The notes under the pieces were generated by a model, which worked only from the letters and a program-made list of their open reading frames with translations, did no database searches and had not been told where the DNA came from. Positions 1 to 4,716 of a DNA stretch of 5,353 nucleotides are shown piece by piece. Both the position numbers and the translations under genes were made by a program. The stretch comes from Candidatus Thorarchaeota archaeon (GTDB lineage: Archaea > Asgardarchaeota > Thorarchaeia > Thorarchaeales > Thorarchaeaceae). The stretch covers positions 1-5,353 of the forward strand of contig JAHQWZ010000152.1 of assembly GCA_029856425.1 (NCBI GenBank). The letters are read 5' to 3'. Each line of letters opens with the position of its first letter. The stretch's first letter is position 1.

Positions 1-62
1 CATGGTCCACAGAATTGCCTGCATGTCGCTATATTTTCTGGGTTATCATCTACGTCTGCCAT
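1..62 (-). CDS. Partial small cysteine-motif protein, DUF2769-like (N-terminus only)
   Basis: Only the first 20 codons and two further bases lie inside the window. The peptide starts MADVDDNPEN, continues IATCRQFCGP, and the next codon begins TG, which would give Cys if it ends in a pyrimidine. An NPEN box followed by spaced cysteines (C14, C18, probably C21) resembles the opening of archaeal DUF2769-type proteins, which are short, cysteine-rich and of unknown function, probably metal-binding. The ATG at 62-60 is fixed by an in-frame TGA three codons upstream. An AGGATG stretch about 7 bases before it could act as a weak ribosome binding site. The gene diverges from the membrane protein at 188. 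The family call rests on very few residues, and the fragment could instead be chance. Confidence 0.5.
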   Translation of the reverse strand, partial: MADVDDNPENIATCRQFCGP

Positions 63-187
63 ACTTTTTCATCCTATCTACAATGGAATGGTTATGAAAG
101 CCATCTGGCACATTAAGGTGTTTTGCTAAGCCCCTTAAGGGAGTCAGTCAGTGAACAGGTTTATTAACTATAATGAACCCAGCTTAG
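63..187. promoter_or_regulatory. Divergent intergenic promoter region
   Basis: This spacer separates two divergent starts. Towards the plus-strand gene there is an AT-rich stretch at 160-174 (TTTATTAACTATAAT), a good archaeal TATA candidate that places transcription start near 190-198. Just upstream are a perfect 10-base palindrome CCCTTAAGGG at 132-141 and a short tandem GTCAGTCAGT at 143-152. Either could be a regulator site, but both are short enough to be chance. For the minus-strand gene the TATA candidates (around 90-98 and 111-120) are weak. Confidence 0.4.
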
Positions 188-1078
188 ATGGTTCGTTTCA
201 CATTCAGTGGAGGACTGTTATTGGATTATTCAAATGATAACGAAGAGGAGCCAATTGAGGCTCCAGAGGACGAAGAAAGCATTCCACCAGGAACAGGTCG
301 TTCGAAACGTTCTGGCTGGTCAGGGACAAGAAGGAAGTCGAACGCATCAGCTGCGACTTTTGTTGTCTGGGTTGCCTTCGCAACGATTTGGCTGTTCTTC
401 TTTGCTGGAACAGGATATACATTCTGGGAGAATGTTGCCGTGCTAGGAGCCTCATTCCTATTCATAGGTCTGGTGAACGCTCTGATGTGGGCTCCTTCAC
501 AATGGAGGATAAGGCTCTCGATTATTGTAGGAATCGGCTGGTTGATTTTCATAGTGCTTTGGTGGCCCTTTTATGCAGCATACTATAGCGGCTACCAGAA
601 CTTCGCGGCCATGCTTCTATCAGTGGCATTTCTGATTGCTCTTACAGGCGGTCCCTGGATGACGCAGATCCCTCGAGAAGCATTTATGGCATTCAGAGGA
701 CGCGCCGCATTGGGCTTGGTTACTCTGTTTGCGTACCTGGCGTTTCTAATCCTCTGGCTTTGGTTCTATGCAGCAGGCTATGACCTCTACTTCAACATCA
801 CAATAGGCCTCGTAGCCACATTGGTAATGTATATCGTGGCAATTGGTGTTTCTGTTACAGAAGCAGATATGGAACCTCTCCCAAGATGGCTGGGTCCAGG
901 CATAGGCTTTGTATGGCTGGTTTTGCTAATAGTCTGGTTCTATTTCTTCGCTTCAGGCTTCAATGACTACCAGAACTTTGCTGTGGTTGTATTATCCATA
1001 ATCCTAATGGCTGTCATTGGTGCCTTGGTCGGAAGGAGCAGATGGGGCGGCATTGACTCTTTCGACTGGAGAGATTGA
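188..1078 (+). CDS. Four-repeat, eight-helix membrane protein of unknown function
   Basis: I do not recognise a named family. Residues 16-30 are very acidic and 38-50 are basic and Gly/Ser-rich, so the N-terminal tail is probably cytoplasmic. Four helical hairpins follow, with helices near 56-74 and 82-103, 109-133 and 138-158, 173-197 and 203-223, and 237-257 and 263-282. Each hairpin turn carries the same motif: Trp (W68, W125, W190, W250), then aromatics and Ala, then Tyr or Trp-x-Asn (N82, N138, N203, N263). The Trp-Asn distance is 14 in the first copy and 13 in the others. Arg-rich linkers after each hairpin and the basic tail suggest that the aromatic turns face outward. The start is either ATG 188 (outer limit given) or TTG 221, which has a strong Shine-Dalgarno. 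The gene stands alone, divergent from the 1-62 gene and convergent with the PAS gene. No catalytic motif is visible. Confidence 0.85.
   Translation: MVRFTFSGGLLLDYSNDNEEEPIEAPEDEESIPPGTGRSKRSGWSGTRRKSNASAATFVVWVAFATIWLFFFAGTGYTFWENVAVLGASFLFIGLVNALMWAPSQWRIRLSIIVGIGWLIFIVLWWPFYAAYYSGYQNFAAMLLSVAFLIALTGGPWMTQIPREAFMAFRGRAALGLVTLFAYLAFLILWLWFYAAGYDLYFNITIGLVATLVMYIVAIGVSVTEADMEPLPRWLGPGIGFVWLVLLIVWFYFFASGFNDYQNFAVVVLSIILMAVIGALVGRSRWGGIDSFDWRD
209..214 (+). promoter_or_regulatory. Shine-Dalgarno GGAGGA pointing to an internal TTG start
   Basis: GGAGGA at 209-214 is the strongest ribosome binding site in the window. It lies six bases before an in-frame TTG at 221, codon 12 of the long reading frame. 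The ATG at 188 has no such site and falls at or just upstream of the transcription start predicted from the TATA box at 160-174. A TTG start would give a 285-residue protein beginning (M)DYSNDNEEE and a leader of about 25-30 bases. The same bases also encode Gly-Gly in the longer version, so this is suggestive, not proof. Confidence 0.5.
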
Positions 1079-1092
1079 TTTTACACTACGGA

Positions 1093-1121
1093 GAGGATTC
1101 GGAGTACTGCTCCGTTTCCTC
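1093..1121. terminator. Imperfect hairpin between convergent genes, possible terminator
   Basis: GAGGA-TT-CGGAG, loop TACTG, then CTCCG-TT-TCCTC gives two 5-base-pair stems separated by a T/T internal loop. It starts 14 bases past the stop of the membrane-protein gene and lies 25 bases past the stop of the convergent PAS gene. No long U tract follows on either strand, so it is not a classical intrinsic terminator. It could be a 3'-end stabilising hairpin serving both transcripts. A short TTTT at 1079-1082 region is the only T-run next to the plus-strand stop. Confidence 0.4.
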
Positions 1122-1146
1122 ATCCCCTCTGATTTGAAATAGGGAA

Positions 1147-1587
1147 CTAACCTTCTGAATAAGGACTCCGTGGTGAGCTCTCACCCAGTCCGTGCATTTC
1201 AGGCATTTCAAATTCTCCTTTGGTTTTGAGATACCCGGCTTTCTCTTTTCCATCGTGCAGCTCTGCAACAGCTCCAATGTATCTGCCGTCATCATTCCGG
1301 AGTGGGTAGATGTATTCGTAGAGGATTCTCCCCGCAAAATTCACCCACCCCTCATACTCATCCAGTTCACCACTCTTCATCTGGTCAATCATCTTCAGCA
1401 CGCCTGGCTCAGCCCTCTCTGGATGGCATAGAAGGAGTGACGTTCCAATCCGACTCTGTCCGTCTTGGTTGAGCATTTTCCCTGCGAGCTCATTGAAAAC
1501 GACTATCTTATTGCCATTGTCAATGACAACAACTCCTGCATGTATCCTATCTAAGAGCTGCAGGAGCTGGTTGGATGTTGGTTTCAT
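1147..1587 (-). CDS. Stand-alone PAS-domain sensor protein
   Basis: The 146-residue protein is essentially one PAS domain. Residues 10-45 read as the first strands and helix (LDRIHAGVVVID, then FNELAGKML). Residues 47-56 hold an IGTSLLLCHP segment. Residues 74-115 supply the remaining strands (GWVNFAGRILYEY, PLRNDDGRYIGAVAELHDG). The Cys-His-Pro at 54-56 and the Gly-Arg...Tyr strand resemble the PAS type also found attached to DUF438 (PAS_10-like), as I recall that family. A polar tail of about 25 residues follows and no output domain is present, so it may sense a ligand or redox state and signal by protein contact. Translation is well supported: GGTGA lies six bases before the ATG. It sits 13 bases downstream of ccdA on the same strand, so the two are very probably cotranscribed. 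The ligand cannot be read from the sequence. Confidence 0.85.
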   Translation of the reverse strand: MKPTSNQLLQLLDRIHAGVVVIDNGNKIVVFNELAGKMLNQDGQSRIGTSLLLCHPERAEPGVLKMIDQMKSGELDEYEGWVNFAGRILYEYIYPLRNDDGRYIGAVAELHDGKEKAGYLKTKGEFEMPEMHGLGESSPRSPYSEG

Positions 1588-1600
1588 TCTGATTCACCAT

Positions 1601-2302
1601 CTAAATCCAAGTTGATATCACGAATCTAAGCCATGGATACATCAAGATAATCCCTATGATAATGAGAAGGCCGCTCACCAAATACTCCAGTGTCTTTGCC
1701 GAATTCGCAATTCGCATTGCTATTCTAGTCCTGGCCTCTCCTGTTACCAATGCTATCGTTAGATATGGTATCATCACGACTATCGATAATAGAATGAACA
1801 TTATTACTAGCACAAGGATTTCTGTCTGTGTTCCAAAAAGTACAAACAGACCAAGTATTGCGGGACCCGAGCATGGTGCCGCTAAAAGAGAATATCCGAG
1901 TCCTATAAGAAAGACCCCCAGTAACCCAGTCGGTTTCTCTGGTTGACCGCCAATGCTGAGTGAGGTCAATCGTAGCTTTTCTTTTAGAGTGGATGAAAAG
2001 GTCACAATTCCAAGAAATATCACAATTGCACCAAGTACGGCTTGGAGGGATGTATAATGCTGGATTATGAATAGGCCAATCAGACTAGATATTGCAAGGT
2101 ATATGACAAGCGAGCTCAATATGCCTGCTGTAAGCGCTATTGTTACGATTATACTTCTGAACCTACTATCATCCGATCCAAGACTTCTGATGAGGAATAA
2201 TGGTAGAAGTGGGAAGATGCAGGGCGAGGTTGCAATATACAATCCTGATACTAACACCGCTCCTATCTGGGTCAACTCAATGAGCTGTAGCATTTGCTTC
2301 AT
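1601..2302 (-). CDS. ccdA: CcdA/DsbD-type transmembrane thiol-disulfide electron carrier
   Basis: CcdA proteins pass electrons from cytoplasmic thioredoxin across the membrane to extracytoplasmic thiol proteins through a pair of membrane cysteines. Both hallmark segments are present: SPCIFPLLPLFL with C28 in the first helix, and AAPCSGPAI with C144 in the fourth. About six hydrophobic helices can be seen (near 12-38, 50-80, 86-104, 126-154, 161-187, 206-229). The length of 233 residues is normal for single-domain CcdA; the periplasmic alpha and gamma domains of full DsbD are absent. The ATG at 2302 has GAAAGGA just upstream with a tight spacing. It is the first recognised gene of a two-gene unit with the PAS gene. 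No partner thioredoxin or cytochrome c gene lies beside it, so the substrate is unknown. Family assignment is firm; the physiological role is inference. Confidence 0.92.
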   Translation of the reverse strand: MKQMLQLIELTQIGAVLVSGLYIATSPCIFPLLPLFLIRSLGSDDSRFRSIIVTIALTAGILSSLVIYLAISSLIGLFIIQHYTSLQAVLGAIVIFLGIVTFSSTLKEKLRLTSLSIGGQPEKPTGLLGVFLIGLGYSLLAAPCSGPAILGLFVLFGTQTEILVLVIMFILLSIVVMIPYLTIALVTGEARTRIAMRIANSAKTLEYLVSGLLIIIGIILMYPWLRFVISTWI

Positions 2303-2317
2303 AATTCCTTTCGAGAT

Positions 2318-2455
2318 TTAGCCTGCAATCCATTCGAGTACTTCTAGTATAGAAGGTGGCATCTGAATAGACCATTCCCATCTATCGTTGGTGGTATGCA
2401 AATTGGTTCTGCTCTCAATCCTGATAAAAGTTACACTATGAAGTAGCAAGTTCAT
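2318..2455 (-). CDS. Possible 45-codon ORF upstream of ccdA
   Basis: An open frame from ATG 2455 to TAA 2318 encodes 45 residues with three tryptophans, including the stretch TNDRWEWSIQMPPS and the ending EVLEWIAG. It ends 15 bases before the ccdA ATG on the same strand, where a leading operon gene would be expected. A TATA-like TTCATAAAATTAT (reverse complement of about 2493-2508) lies at a suitable distance upstream. Against it, there is no clear ribosome binding site, I recognise no family, and the alternative view is that this stretch is the ccdA promoter. The frame is closed upstream by a TAA six codons before the ATG, so it is not the tail of a longer gene unless a frameshift is involved. 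Confidence 0.3.
   Translation of the reverse strand: MNLLLHSVTFIRIESRTNLHTTNDRWEWSIQMPPSILEVLEWIAG
2341..2355 (-). promoter_or_regulatory. Palindrome overlapping the putative ccdA TATA box
   Basis: Read on the minus strand, CTTCTATACTAGAAG is a perfect inverted repeat with 6-base arms and a 3-base centre. Its core CTATACTA is centred about 26 bases upstream of position 2322, which would give a leader of about 20 bases containing the GAAAGGA site before the ccdA ATG. A palindrome sitting on a TATA box is the usual arrangement for archaeal repressors that block TBP/TFB. The site also lies inside the doubtful 45-codon ORF, so only one of the two readings may be right. Confidence 0.4.
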
Positions 2456-2607
2456 TCTAGCTTTGCGAACTTAGTCCTCTTTCAAACCGTGAATAATTTT
2501 ATGAATCTGTGAATAGACCGGTTCTGTTTCATCAGAGCGTTCTCAGGTTTCATCCCAGGAGATAATGTCAACGAGAAGAATTCCTACTCATCAAATCTTA
2601 ATCAAAC

Positions 2608-2617
2608 CTCTATAATA
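2608..2617 (+). promoter_or_regulatory. TATA-like box for the SDR-DUF2867 gene
   Basis: CTCTATAATA is a good archaeal TATA candidate. With the usual 26-27 base distance, transcription would begin near 2640, downstream of the ATG at 2631 but upstream of the in-frame ATG at 2661. If this is the main promoter, the second ATG is the real start. A weaker AT-rich stretch at 2593-2602 would instead allow a near-leaderless message beginning close to 2631. Confidence 0.4.
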
Positions 2618-2630
2618 CCCAATTACACAT

Positions 2631-4157
2631 ATGGCTGGGATACTAATCTCACCCGTTGAGATGGCCAATGTGAATAGAGTCCTAGTAGTTGGTTCAACTG
2701 GATATATCGGCACTAGATTAGTGGGAGAATTGCTGCACAGGGGATATGTTGTCAATGCCGCATTCAGAACTCTCGAAAAAATCGAAAAGAAGCCTTGGTC
2801 TTCACATCCAAATCTCATACCAGTAGAGGCAGACGTGTTTGATGTTGAATCATTGATTAGTGCCTCAAAGGATTGTATGGCTGCCTTCTACTTAGTGCAT
2901 TCAATGTATGGAACGGGGGATTTTGCAGCTCTTGACAGGAAAGCCGCGGAGAATATGACAATGGCTGCTGAAAAGGCTGGATTGAAACGTCTAATCTACC
3001 TTGGCGGCTTGGGGGAAACAGAAAGCGGGCTCAGTAAGCATCTTGCATCACGTATGGAAGTTGGCCGTATTTTGCATCAAGGGGCAGTCCCTGCAACAAC
3101 CCTGCGAGCTGCAATGATAATCGGAGCTGGAAGCGCTTCATTTGAGATCATGAGATATCTCGCTGACAGATTGCCTGCCATGGTGACGCCAAGTTGGGTG
3201 CGAACAAAGAACCAACCAATAGCAGTCAGTAATGCCATCGGATATCTCATTGACTGTCTTGAGAACTCAGAAACAGCCGATCGCGTATTCGATATTGGTG
3301 GCCCAGATGTTCTCTCTTATCAAGATTTAATACAAATCTACTCAGAGGAAGCAGGTCTAACACGACGCTTCATTGTACCCTTTCCCTTACTCTCTCCTCG
3401 CCTAAGTTCCTATTGGATTTCTTTAGTGACCCCCCTTCCTGCCCCTCTTGCAAAGCCCCTCATTGAGGGACTAAAGAATGAAGCAATCTGTCAGAATAGT
3501 GATATCCAGTCCATCATTCCTCAAAATCTACTCTCTATTCGAGAAGCAATTCGTCTGGCACTTGAGCAGACCAAGCATAAAGAGCCCTCCACGAAAGGAG
3601 AACTACATGAAACGGGTAGAGTTCTAGAATGGGCTTATGAGGGTGATCCTCAGTGGGCTGGTGGTTCATCCTTTTGGCTGACTTGGAGGTCCAAGACGCG
3701 TGCCTCAAGAACCAGAGTCTGGAACGCAATCCAATCTGTTATCGGTTCTATGGGCTGGAACTACGGAAGCTCGATTTGGCAATTACGAGGATATCTCGAT
3801 CTACTCATCCGCGGGAAAGGTATGGGTGTGTCAACCAAGCATCTATCCCGATTGAAGATTGGTTCATTGGTGGACTGCTGGCAACTAATCGGAATAATTC
3901 CAAAAAAACGCCTGCAACTGATGGCGACTCTGAAGATGCCCTCCACGTTACTCCTTTCAATATTGCTTAAGGACAAAGATATGGATTACAGCGAACTAGC
4001 GGTAGAATTACACTATCACCCTCACGGACTTGCAGGTCTGCTTGCTTGGTATGGTCTAATGCCATTCAGAAAATATGCGATAGAGAAGCTGATTGATAGA
4101 ATTCTGCATCTCTCAGAATCCTCGCATTTCCCAAAGTCCAAATCTAACTCGAGTTGA
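2631..4157 (+). CDS. YbjT-like atypical SDR (NAD(P)-binding) fused to DUF2867
   Basis: The N-terminal half is an atypical short-chain dehydrogenase. The dinucleotide motif is GSTGYIG at 21-27, followed by YLVHSM (87-92), LIYLGGLGE (121-129) and an SKHLASRMEVG stretch instead of the classical catalytic YxxxK, so NAD(P) binding is likely but ordinary dehydrogenase activity is doubtful. From about residue 336 a DUF2867 domain follows, with GDPQWAGGSSF, SIWQLRGYLD (381-390), the VDCWQLI region (414-420) and HPHGLAGLLAWY (463-474). The domain order and length match E. coli YbjT (about 476 residues). Several usually conserved spots differ, for example Gly-Ser rather than Gly-Asp at 411-412. The real start may be ATG 2661: it puts the nucleotide-binding strand close to the N-terminus, as in relatives, and fits the TATA box. 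The gene is monocistronic, and its 3' end overlaps the convergent gene by 14 bases. The substrate is unknown. Confidence 0.9.
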   Translation: MAGILISPVEMANVNRVLVVGSTGYIGTRLVGELLHRGYVVNAAFRTLEKIEKKPWSSHPNLIPVEADVFDVESLISASKDCMAAFYLVHSMYGTGDFAALDRKAAENMTMAAEKAGLKRLIYLGGLGETESGLSKHLASRMEVGRILHQGAVPATTLRAAMIIGAGSASFEIMRYLADRLPAMVTPSWVRTKNQPIAVSNAIGYLIDCLENSETADRVFDIGGPDVLSYQDLIQIYSEEAGLTRRFIVPFPLLSPRLSSYWISLVTPLPAPLAKPLIEGLKNEAICQNSDIQSIIPQNLLSIREAIRLALEQTKHKEPSTKGELHETGRVLEWAYEGDPQWAGGSSFWLTWRSKTRASRTRVWNAIQSVIGSMGWNYGSSIWQLRGYLDLLIRGKGMGVSTKHLSRLKIGSLVDCWQLIGIIPKKRLQLMATLKMPSTLLLSILLKDKDMDYSELAVELHYHPHGLAGLLAWYGLMPFRKYAIEKLIDRILHLSESSHFPKSKSNSS

Positions 4158-4620
4158 TTTGACTGAAACCGGCCTCCTTGAATGCATGCAACAGAGATTT
4201 CGATTTTTCTTCAGAGATTGCTCCTGATTCGGTCCATAATATCTCGCCCTCATTCGTCACTAGGAACAGGTAGATATCACTCTCATCAGGAATCTCGAGT
4301 TTCTTTTTGAACAGCTCTTTGTCAATGTAGAGGGTAATAGTTCTCCTTCGAGTGTCACGAGATGGAATACCAGCACGCATTCCATTGTCAATTATGGATC
4401 GACTGAGCCAGTTCATCTCCCTGATGGTTGGCAGCTCATAGTAGTCGAAATCTGGATATTGTTCTACCATATGATTGAGAAAGGGCACCCACGAGTTGAC
4501 AAGTCCCTGATGCCATTGCTGGAAAGCTACTATCAGGACATTAAATCTCGAGTTCATATCATTAGGTAAAGATATTTTGTTCTTCAACAGGTCGTTCCCA
4601 TTAACGCTTGGAAATTGCAT
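4144..4620 (-). CDS. Cysteine-free thioredoxin-fold protein, ATP10-like
   Basis: The protein has the strand-helix-strand pattern of a thioredoxin fold. A VLIVAFQQWHQGLVNSWVPF segment (residues 31-50) stands where thioredoxins carry CxxC. It is followed by YYELPTI (63-69), GMRAGIPS (83-90), TITLYIDKELF (97-107) and YLFLVTNEGEILW (120-132), a typical final hairpin. There is no cysteine anywhere, so it cannot do thiol redox chemistry; a binding or chaperone role is more likely. The overall pattern recalls the ATP10/TlpA-like group, in which mitochondrial ATP10 assists F1Fo assembly, but that link is weak. Residue numbers count from a GTG at 4629. I prefer ATG 4620 (158 residues), because a TATA-like CTTATTTTAG lies 26 bases upstream and AAGGGA is about 10 bases away. 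The gene diverges from the photolyase gene and its 3' end overlaps the SDR gene. Confidence 0.75.
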   Translation of the reverse strand: MQFPSVNGNDLLKNKISLPNDMNSRFNVLIVAFQQWHQGLVNSWVPFLNHMVEQYPDFDYYELPTIREMNWLSRSIIDNGMRAGIPSRDTRRRTITLYIDKELFKKKLEIPDESDIYLFLVTNEGEILWTESGAISEEKSKSLLHAFKEAGFSQINSS

Positions 4621-4641
4621 ATCCCACACATCCCTTCTATG

Positions 4642-4651
4642 CTAAAATAAG
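4642..4651 (-). promoter_or_regulatory. TATA-like box for the thioredoxin-fold gene
   Basis: On the minus strand this reads CTTATTTTAG, centred 26-27 bases upstream of the ATG at 4620. That is the expected distance for a leaderless or nearly leaderless archaeal message. It lies only about 17 bases from the GTG at 4629, which argues against that codon as the start. Confidence 0.4.
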
Positions 4652-4664
4652 CACAAACAGAATG

Positions 4665-4680
4665 ATTAACAATAGTTAAT
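4665..4680. promoter_or_regulatory. Centred palindrome between divergent promoters, candidate operator
   Basis: ATTAACAATAGTTAAT is a perfect inverted repeat with 6-base arms and a 4-base spacer. It sits at the middle of the divergent spacer, between the TATA-like boxes of the thioredoxin-fold gene (4642-4651) and the photolyase gene (4684-4692). A shared regulator could act on both from here. The region is AT-rich, so a chance palindrome is possible. Confidence 0.4.
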
Positions 4681-4683
4681 AAT

Positions 4684-4692
4684 CCTAATAAG
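4684..4692 (+). promoter_or_regulatory. TATA-like box for the photolyase gene
   Basis: CCTAATAAG is centred about 29 bases upstream of the photolyase ATG. No Shine-Dalgarno-like sequence lies between it and the ATG, which fits a leaderless transcript. Confidence 0.4.
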
Positions 4693-4716
4693 TCTTTGGT
4701 CCAGACTTCCGTCATC

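Larger units (their letters stand above)
2303..2630. other. 328-base spacer between divergent ccdA and SDR genes
   Basis: Apart from the doubtful small ORF and the palindrome at its left end, this stretch holds two pairs of direct repeats: GTGAATA at 2489-2495 and 2509-2515, and GTTTCATC at 2526-2533 and 2547-2554. Copies in each pair are offset by 20-21 bases, about two helical turns. A TATA-like box for the SDR gene lies at 2608-2617. I found no other convincing short gene on either strand; the next best is a 23-codon frame starting ATGAAACCTGAG on the minus strand, with no supporting features. Confidence 0.5.

Noticed and set aside
3..116. Hydrophobic plus-strand frame open from the left edge to a TAA at 114, as if the tail of a membrane protein
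   Set aside because: It contains an IFWVIIYV-like run but no recognisable motif, and the opposite strand has a properly started, motif-bearing frame over the same bases. Sequence to the left would decide.
226..552. 108-residue minus-strand frame inside the repeat membrane protein gene
   Set aside because: It lies fully antisense to a frame with four internal protein repeats and has no start signal or recognisable domain.
1086..1337. 83-residue minus-strand frame overlapping the PAS gene
   Set aside because: It overlaps the PAS gene in another frame on the same strand, its composition shows no domain, and the PAS frame clearly accounts for the region.
2067..2321. 84-residue plus-strand frame opposite ccdA
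   Set aside because: It is the antisense of the ccdA N-terminus, where hydrophobic codons leave open antisense frames; the cysteine motifs prove the minus-strand frame.
2468..2555. 23-codon minus-strand frame MKPENALMKQ... in the ccdA-SDR spacer
   Set aside because: It is very short, with no ribosome binding site and no recognisable residues, and it overlaps direct repeats that look regulatory.
3653..3970. 105-residue plus-strand frame within the DUF2867 region
   Set aside because: The DUF2867 motifs run unbroken through the same bases in the main frame, so this is a shadow frame.
4620..4629. GTG at 4629 as start of the thioredoxin-fold gene
   Set aside because: It is only about 17 bases from the TATA-like box, and the AAGGGA site almost touches it; ATG 4620 fits both signals better.
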